Source: Miscanthus floridulus
Lineage: Eukaryota; Streptophyta; Magnoliopsida; Poales; Poaceae
Length of the DNA: 64,000 nucleotides
Assembly (NCBI RefSeq): GCF_019320115.1
Contig: NC_089587.1
Coordinates: 86,065,410-86,129,409 of the forward strand
Direction: 5' to 3'
Shown: positions 57,823 through 64,000 of the stretch, one piece after another
How positions within the stretch are numbered: the stretch's first letter is position 1
How the letters are laid out: each line of letters begins with the position of its first letter
Translations under genes and position numbers: made by a program
The notes under the pieces: generated by a model
Told to the model about the DNA's origin: nothing
The model's input: the letters and a program-made list of their open reading frames with translations, nothing else
Databases searched by the model: none

Positions 57823-60800
57823 ATGGCCGGTGGCCCGGTTGTCCTCTAGGCGGATCCTTGGTGTTCGTCCGATGCGTCCGGGTAGATGCTACAGTCGCTT
57901 GTCGATGACGGCCTCCTCTGCCCGGTTACTGACCCTAATAGACCGGAGTGGATTGCTCTAGGAGGTGAGCCGGAGCTGAGGCCACACGATGGTTACATCA
58001 TGAGCTTCATGTCCTTCCACGAGCATGGTCTTAGCCTACCGGTGGACCGGTTCATGCGGGCGCTCCTATACTACTATGGCGTGGAACTTCACAACTTCAA
58101 CCCCAACTCCATCGCGTAGGCGGCCATCTTCGTCACCATCTGCGAGGTGTACCTAGGCATTGTCCCCCATTGGGAGCTATGGCTCCACCTCTTCTGGGCG
58201 GGGCATACCACCAAGCCAACGGGCATGATGGGCATGAGGAAGGCGATGAGGGCTGGTGGGTGCACTCTCCAAGTGCGCCAAGACTAGCAGCACCTTTACA
58301 TCCTGGCCCAGCTCGTGTCATCCAATTGCCGCTGGTACACCAGCTGGTTCTACCTCTGCAACGACAACGGCGGACTTCCCCCTATACTAGGCGAATCGTG
58401 GAGAGCCAACCAGAGAAGTGGAGGTACGATGCCCCATTTGCTGATTAGCCCAAGCTACAGCCACTCCTAGAGGGGCTAGAGAGGCTACATAGCCATGGCC
58501 TTACAACGGCTATAGTCGTGGCTGCCTTCCACCGCAGGAGGGTGCTGCCACTGATGGCTCGACGGCGGTGCCTGTTCGACATGTCCCTGGATGAGCCGAT
58601 TAAGGGCATCTGGATGTCCACTGTCGCCCTCTCCGACGAGGAGATTCTATGTCGGGTGAGAGAGACGGTGGAAGGGTGGCTGCGGAGTGGTGGTCTGACC
58701 CTGTTCGCGATGCACCCATCGTAGGGGTACCTTTCTCTAGTAAGTCATGCACTGCTGTGTCCCCCGAGGCCTCCTCATTCTTCATAGTTTCCTATTCCCT
58801 TATTTGTGTTCGCCGTTCCTACATGGGATGAGGGATGTGCGAGCCTCCCCGCCACCCATTCCTGAGGACGTAGAGCGGCGGGTGGTGAACCGAGCGCACG
58901 CCGAGGCGCAAAAGAAGCGAAAGGACGCCGAGGAGGCAAAGCGCAAGAGGAAGATCCTTGAGCGCGAGGAGCTGGAGAAACGCCACTGGCAGTAGAGGCA
59001 GGATGGTCTCCTAGTGGAGGTGTCTCCATCACCATCACTATCGATGGACTCTTTGGGCGAAGATGATGAGAGCGAGGTGGGGCGGGGTCCCTTGGACTAT
59101 CTCCCTAACATCAGGGGGATGATGCTCGGGCGTCGGTGAGCGGCCCGGTGTTCCTAGGAGGAGGAGGAGGGGAGGGCACCTTGGGGCCGATGATCACTCA
59201 CCCCGAGGCCGAGGCCAACATGCCCAAGGCACGGGCGTTAGGGAAGCGCGCCGTCAGCCTGGTGGGCTCAATGGCGGAGGTGGAGCTGGTAGCAGCGGTG
59301 GCGACGTAACTACCCCCATAGAGGGTCAAGGGGGCACCAGAGTCCGGCGTGGACCAGCCGACACTGGTGGGCACAGAGGCCGTGCCACCACCACCGCCAC
59401 CGCCGCTATAGAGGAGGGACATAGTGCCAAAGCGATTGTGTCCCCGTTCAAGGTGTGTGTTTTTTGGCGGAGTTGGCAGCATTTCCCTTTTGTTCCTTGG
59501 TCGTATGCTGACCTTGTCGGTGTTTTGCCTTTAGCTGGAAGTGTCAGGCGGAAGTGCCCGCCCTGGCGCCACGCAAGGCGCTCAAGGTGAGCACCAGCTC
59601 CACCACCCAATGGGTGGTGGGGGCACAAGCCGCCATACAATGTGGCGCGGCATCAGTGAGGGCTGACCCAAAGGAGCCAGTCGCCCAAGGAGATGTTGCC
59701 GAGGCAGCCCCGACGCAAGTGGGGGAGGAAGCGCCTACGCCCCATGAGGCCAAGGCCCGTGAGTCAAATGGGGCCGAGGCGCCCTCAGTCGCTGAGGCCA
59801 CCGAGGCCGAGGCCGAGGCCCCTAAGACCTCCGAGGCCCAAGCAACGGAGGTCGGGGTGTCCAGGACCGCCGAGGCCAGGGTGGTGGAGGTCGGAGCCCC
59901 CGAGACCACCGAGCCCGAGGTGGCGGTGGCCGGAGCCCCTGGGACCACCGAGGCCGAGGCAGCGGAGGCCGGCATGCACGCGGCGGAGTCAGCGGCCCAG
60001 GAAGCGGAGACAGAGGCAGGGCCAGCCATACCGCCCCTAGTCCAAGGCCCGCCGCCGTTGTAGGAGAGCGCCCGAGAAGTGGAGGTCCATCCGATCTCCT
60101 CCGACGATACTTCCCAGGGGAAGGGGGTGGTGGATAAGCCTGGGCGTTCGGGTTACCTGATTTTTTCGGGTTGGGTAATTCGGGTAATTCAAAATTCGGG
60201 TAATAAAAATTGCTACCCGATATTACTCCCGAAAAAACACTACCCACAAATTCGGGTACCCGATAACTCGGGTTCGAGTTCGGGTATTACCCGATATACC
60301 CAAATTTACAGAAAACAACAAACTACACTAAATTTCAGTAGCGATCTATACATAATTTCAGCAGCAATTTGTATAAAATTTCAATAGCAATTTGTAGAGA
60401 ATAATATATTACAGTCACTCATTCAAATAGAGAGAATTATATTCTAATAAAGTGATAAGTTAAATGGTTCAGCTAACAATACATGATGAATACAAAGACA
60501 AAACAAATCTTTGGGTAGTTCGGGTAGTTTGGGTACCGGGGGATATTACCCGAATTACCCAAACTAATTTCGGGTAATCAAAATCGCTATCCGAATTTGG
60601 GATCGGGTACCTGGGGTTTGGGTAATTCGGGTCCGGGTTCGGGTAATTCGGGTATGGGTAATGGGTATCGGGTATTTTGCCCAGGCTTAGTGGTGGATGC
60701 CGAAGCGGCCAGTACCATGGAGCAGCCAGCTCCAACCTCTGGCGAGGGAAGCTTAGCCCTCATGCGGGTACAACCTGAGCCCCGCGGGTGGGATCACCTG

Positions 60801-61256
60801 CGTGTCTTGTGGCGAAGCTAGGACAACCCTGAGGGGGAGCCTCTATTCACCCTCGAGGACGCAACCGAGGGGGGCGTTGGGACACCTTCGAGCAATACTG
60901 CCGTCTGGCGGAGCAGTCGCTACAGACAACGCTGTCTATCATGGTCGACGATCTGCCTGGGGTCGCCTAGGTATGCGCCTTCTTTTCTCATGCGATGTCG
61001 TCTTTTTCTGAGTTTTCTTGTAGTGCTTGACGTCTGTTTTGCCTATCTAGGAGCTCGAGTCCCGGTCCCTCAGGAAGTCATTGTTCCTCCAGCGAGAGAG
61101 GGACTTCTGGGACCAGCTTCGGTAGTAGAAGGACCTGCTCGCCAATGCCAATGAGCTTCTGTCAGCGTGGAGCACGAAGGTGGAGGACCTCCACCTTCGC
61201 TGTGCCGATATGACAGCCGAGGCGGCCACGGCTCAGGAGCAGGCCACCCCTTTCTA
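57823..61256 (+). pseudogene. Element E antisense gene: Transposase_28-like, interrupted by a MITE
   Basis: ATG 57823 (MAGGPVVL, stop, ADPW). The domain is very clear: MLQSLVDDGLLCPVTDPNRPEWI, IMSFMSFHEHGLSLPVDRFMR, LLYYYGVELHNFNPNSIA, then FVTICEVYLGIVPHWELWLH and WYTSWFYLCNDNGG. A Lys/Glu/Arg-rich helix follows (58880-58990), then an Ala/Glu/Pro-rich repeat (59560-60060). GT-AG introns at 59453-59534 and 60971-61050. The MITE at 60135-60689 lies inside an exon. The last exon (ELESRSLRKSLFLQRERDFW ... EQATPF) is coiled coil. Several stops. It is on the strand opposite to E gag-pol, like the antisense genes of A, B and D. Confidence 0.8.
60135..60689. mobile_element. hAT-like MITE, 555 bp
   Basis: Ends taagcctgggcgttcgggtt and gggtattttgcccaggctta; the 11-bp terminal inverted repeat taagcctgggc is perfect. 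Flanked by the perfect 8-bp duplication gtggtgga (60127-60134, 60690-60697), the size typical of hAT elements. Both ends are packed with ttcgggtaat/acccgaatt motifs and the centre is AT-rich. No transposase, so it is non-autonomous. Removing it restores the E antisense gene sequence. Confidence 0.92.
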
Positions 61257-61470
61257 GCCCCCGAGGGAGGCTCAGTTTTGCAGAGGTAGAGCCATGTCTC
61301 ATTTGAGCCCCGCAGTGTGCACCTTTATAGAGGCAGAGCCGAGTCTCCCTTATGGTGTTATCGTAACATTGAGGCCCATGATGGGCTCAGGGGGTTTCTC
61401 AAAAACTAGAACAATTAAAGAACGCTTCTTTATTGTATTTCAAGAAACAATGTATACAATGCTTGGAAAT
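61257..61470. other. Short spacer between convergent antisense gene and pol end of E
   Basis: 214 bp with no coding signal. The two genes of E converge here. Confidence 0.5.
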
Positions 61471-62720
61471 TTAAGGGTAAAAGAGACGTAGTTGTTCTAT
61501 GTTCCAAGCGTTGGTGAGGATTTTGCCCTTCTCATTGGCTAGCTTGTAGGTCCTAGGCTTCAGCACTTGGGTGACGATGTACGGTCCTTCCTAGGGCAGG
61601 GTTAGCTTATGGCGGCCCTTGTTGCTCTGCCTCAGTCTCAGCACCAGGTCGCCCACCTTTAGGTCTCAGCTTCGAATGTGTCAGGCTTGATAGCATCATA
61701 GGGCTTGCTTGTACCTGGCCGAATGTAGTAGCACAATGTCTCGGGCTTCCTCCAGTTGGTCGAGGGTGTCTTCATGGGCAGTGCGATTGCTTTGCTCGTT
61801 GTAGGCCTGTAGTCTTGGGGAGCCATACTCTAGGTTAGTGGGGAGGATGGCCTCGGCTCCATAGACCAGGAAGAATGGTGTGAACCCCATGGCTCGGCTC
61901 AGGGTGTTCCTCAAGCTCCAAATGACCGACGGGAGTTTGGCAAGCCATTTCTTGCCAAATTTCTTCAACCGGTTGTATATTCTTGGCTTGAGGCCCTATA
62001 GGATCATGTCATTGGCACGCTCTACTTGGCCGTTTGTCCTTGGATGTCCCATGGCCGACTAGGCCACATGGATGTGGTCGTCGTCATAGAACATCAGGAA
62101 CTTGTGGCCAGTGAATTGCATCCCGTTGTCAGTGATGATGGTGTTTAGAACCCTGAACCTATGGATGATATCAGTGAAGAACAGCATCGCTTGCTCGAAC
62201 TTGATTCGATTGATCGGATGAGCCTTGATCCACTTGGAGAACTTATCGATTGCTACCAGCAGATGGGTGTAGCCCCCGGGGGCCTTCTATAGAGGCCCAA
62301 CCATGTCGAGCCCCCACACGGTGAATAGCCATGTGATGGGGATGGTTTGGAGAGCTTGGGCTGGGAGATGCGTCTGCCATGCATAGTACTAGCATCCCTC
62401 GCAGGAGCGTAGCAACTTTGTGGTGTCAGCAACCGCTGTCGGCCAGTAGAACCCTTGGTGGAAGGCATTTCTGATGAGCATCCGAGGTGCTGCATGGTGC
62501 CCACAGGCTCCCATGTGTAGGTCCCAAAGTAGGGCTTGACCTGCCTCAGTGGTGATGCATCATTGGAGGACGCCAGATGTGCTTTGCCTGTACAACACGC
62601 CATTGCTAATGACATAAGTCTTGGCTCGCCGAGCAAGCCATCGGGCTTCAGTCCTTTCTACGAGAAGCTCTCCTCAAATGAGGCAATCAAGGAGCGGGAC
62701 CCACCAGTCCATGCCCATGT
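61471..62720 (-). pseudogene. Element E integrase
   Basis: The - strand end is the stop at 61471-61473, after NAWNIEQLRLFYP. GFTPFFLVYGAEAILPTNL (about 61890-61830) and KKFGKKWLAKLPSVIWSLRNT are family signatures. The triad is complete: AIDKFSKW (about 62250), TIITDNGMQFTG (about 62135), NGQVERAN (about 62030). A stop replaces Trp in HVA-stop-SAMGHP near 62065. The zinc-binding Cys pair lies near 62400 (CEGC). Sequence around 62600-62720 is more degraded. Confidence 0.82.
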
Positions 62721-62879
62721 TAGCCTTGGGAGGCTCTGTGTTGACTTCCATGACCTTGGGCTCAGCCGAAGGGGTCTCGGTGACAGAGGGGGCCTCGGGC
62801 CATGCGGCGGGCTCGACCGGTGGGCCCTCTTCTGTCATTGAGGCGTAGTCAATGGAAGGCTTGTGGAGGTCTCTGGCGA

Positions 62880-63430
62880 AGACATTCGGGGGGACCGGGG
62901 CTCATGCCGATGCCATCTTTGCCAGTTTGTCCGCAGCCTCGTTGAATTTATGTGCGATGTGGTTGAGTTTGAGACCGTCGAACTTGTCTTCAAGGCGACG
63001 TACTAGCTTATAGTACGCCTCCATTTTGGGGTCATGGCAGTTCGACTCCTTCATTACTTGATCAACAATGAGCTATGAGTCGCCCCGCACGTCGAGGCAC
63101 CGCACTCCAAGTTTAATGGCGATCTACAAGCCGTTGATGAGGGCTTCGTATTCGGCTGTGTTGTTGGAGGCGGTGAAGTGGAGCCGAATCATGTAGTGCA
63201 TGTGCACTCCGAGGGGTGAGATGAAGAGCAGACCCGTGCCTGCCTCGGTCTTCATCAGGGACTCATCGAAGTACATGGTCCAGCATTCGCCTGGACTTGA
63301 GCAGGTGGCAGTTGGGTGTCAGTCCATTCAGCCACAAAGTTGGCCAAGACCTAGGATTTAATTGCTTTTCAAGGCACAAAAGATAGGGCTTCCCCCATGA
63401 GTTCGATGGCCCACTTGGCTATCCTACCCG
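62880..63430 (-). pseudogene. Element E archaeal-type RNase H and linker
   Basis: From about 63290: MYFDESLMKTEAGTGLLFISP (FDES where FDGS is usual), then LHFTASNNTAEYEALINGL, GVRCLDVRGDS, and KFNEAADKLAKM to about 62910. In-frame stops interrupt at two or three places. The motif order and spacing match the second RNase H of B and A. Confidence 0.8.
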
Positions 63431-64000
63431 AGGCCTCCCGGTTATGGATTATCTCTCCCAGGGGGAAAGATGAGACCACGGTCATCGGGTGGGACTCGAA
63501 GTAGTGACGCAGCTTGTGTCGAGCCAAGACTATGGCGTAGATCAGCTTCTGGATGTGGGGGTAGCTGTCTTAGTCTCAGAGAGCACTTTGTTGATGAAGT
63601 AAATAGGTCGTTGGATGGGTAGGGCACGCCCTTCTTCTTGCCTCTCGACCACCACGGCCGCACTAACCACCTGGGTCGTTGTGGTGATGTAGAGCAAGAG
63701 GGCCTCGCCCTTGGCTGGTGGTACCAGGATGGGAGGATTGGTGAGCAATGCCTCGAGCTTGGCGAGGGCTTCCTCGACCTCGGGGGTCCAAGAAAAGCGT
63801 TTGGATTTTCTCAAGAGGCGGTACAAAGGCAAGCCTTTTTTGCCAAGGCGCGAGATGAAGCGGCTTAGGGCCGCAAGGCATCCCATGACCCTCTATACTC
63901 CCTTGAGGTCCTGGATCGGTCCCATGTTGGTCACGGCCGAGACCTTTCTGGGTTGGCCTCAATGTCACGTTCTGAGACTATGAACCCCAAGAGCTTGCCT
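63431..64000 (-). pseudogene. Element E reverse transcriptase C-terminal part and RNase H (partial)
   Basis: The RT connection reads MGCLAALSRFISRLGKKGLPLY (63886 on), then EEALAKLEALLTNPPILVPP, LLLYITTTTQVVSAAVVVER and RPIYFINKVLSETK to about 63560. RT palm and fingers lie beyond the window. A one-base frame change near 63570 separates this stretch from the next (KLRHYFESHPMTVVSSFPLG). Confidence 0.82.

Larger units (their letters stand above)
50653..64000 (-). mobile_element. Element E: Ty3/Gypsy Tat-clade element, reverse orientation, 5' part outside window
   Basis: Visible parts on the - strand: RT (from 64000), RNase H domains, integrase ending at 61471, a + strand antisense gene (57823-61256), tandem repeats, polypurine tract, and the 3' LTR (50653-51527 plus 55085-55594). 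It contains a solo LTR and a MITE. Integrase keeps all three acidic residues and fewer stops are seen than in A, so E is younger than its host. Confidence 0.85.

Noticed and set aside
59544..60247. Long Pro/Arg- or Ala/Ser-rich ORFs on the - strand opposite the Ala/Glu-rich stretch of the E antisense gene
   Set aside because: Shadows of a repetitive GC-rich coding stretch; no domain or conservation.
60180..60680. Degenerate telomere-like or simple repeat array (ttcgggtaat)
   Set aside because: The motifs lie in opposite orientation at the two ends of a unit with terminal inverted repeats and an 8-bp duplication, so they are subterminal repeats of a MITE.

Overview
The window looks like intergenic chromatin from a large-genome grass. 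I see no intact host gene, rRNA, tRNA or CRISPR array. Almost every base belongs to Ty3/Gypsy LTR retrotransposons that inserted into one another. The grass assignment rests on element type only (Tat-clade elements with an antisense ORF, and a Tekay/Del-like chromovirus with 3.6-kb LTRs), so no species is proposed. Layout: element A (Tat clade, + strand, oldest) starts before base 1 and is seen at 1-844 and 38657-50652. Element B (Tat clade, + strand, 845-38656, 471-bp LTRs, target duplication ctttc) sits inside A's gag-protease region. Element C (Tekay/Del-like chromovirus, + strand, 8948-34321, two 3597-bp LTRs, duplication aacac) sits inside B's antisense gene. Element D (Tat clade, - strand, 15012-29065, LTRs of 1367 and 1366 bp, duplication atgga) sits inside C's pol gene. 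Element E (Tat clade, - strand, from 50653 past the window end) interrupts A's 3' region. A reverse-oriented solo LTR of the C type (51528-55079) sits inside E's 3' LTR, and a 555-bp hAT-like MITE (60135-60689, 8-bp duplication) sits inside E's antisense gene. By-eye LTR divergence (B about 7%, C a few percent, D about 2%) follows the nesting order. How the genes work: each Tat element carries gag, protease, RT, two RNase H domains and integrase on one strand. In its 3' third, on the opposite strand, it carries an antisense gene: Transposase_28-like in A, B and E, plant-mobile-domain-like in D. These antisense genes have short GT-AG introns, coiled-coil C-termini and in some cases their own TATA box. 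C carries an extra upstream ORF whose first 16 codons resemble the histone H3 tail, plus an integrase with a C-terminal chromodomain. All protein genes of the elements are damaged. A and B are riddled with stops, mostly explainable by C-to-T change at CAG, TGG and CGA codons. D has few stops but many single-base frameshifts. Most promising for follow-up: the H3-tail-like ORF of C, the intron-bearing antisense genes, and the tandem repeats in the 3' regions of A, B and E.
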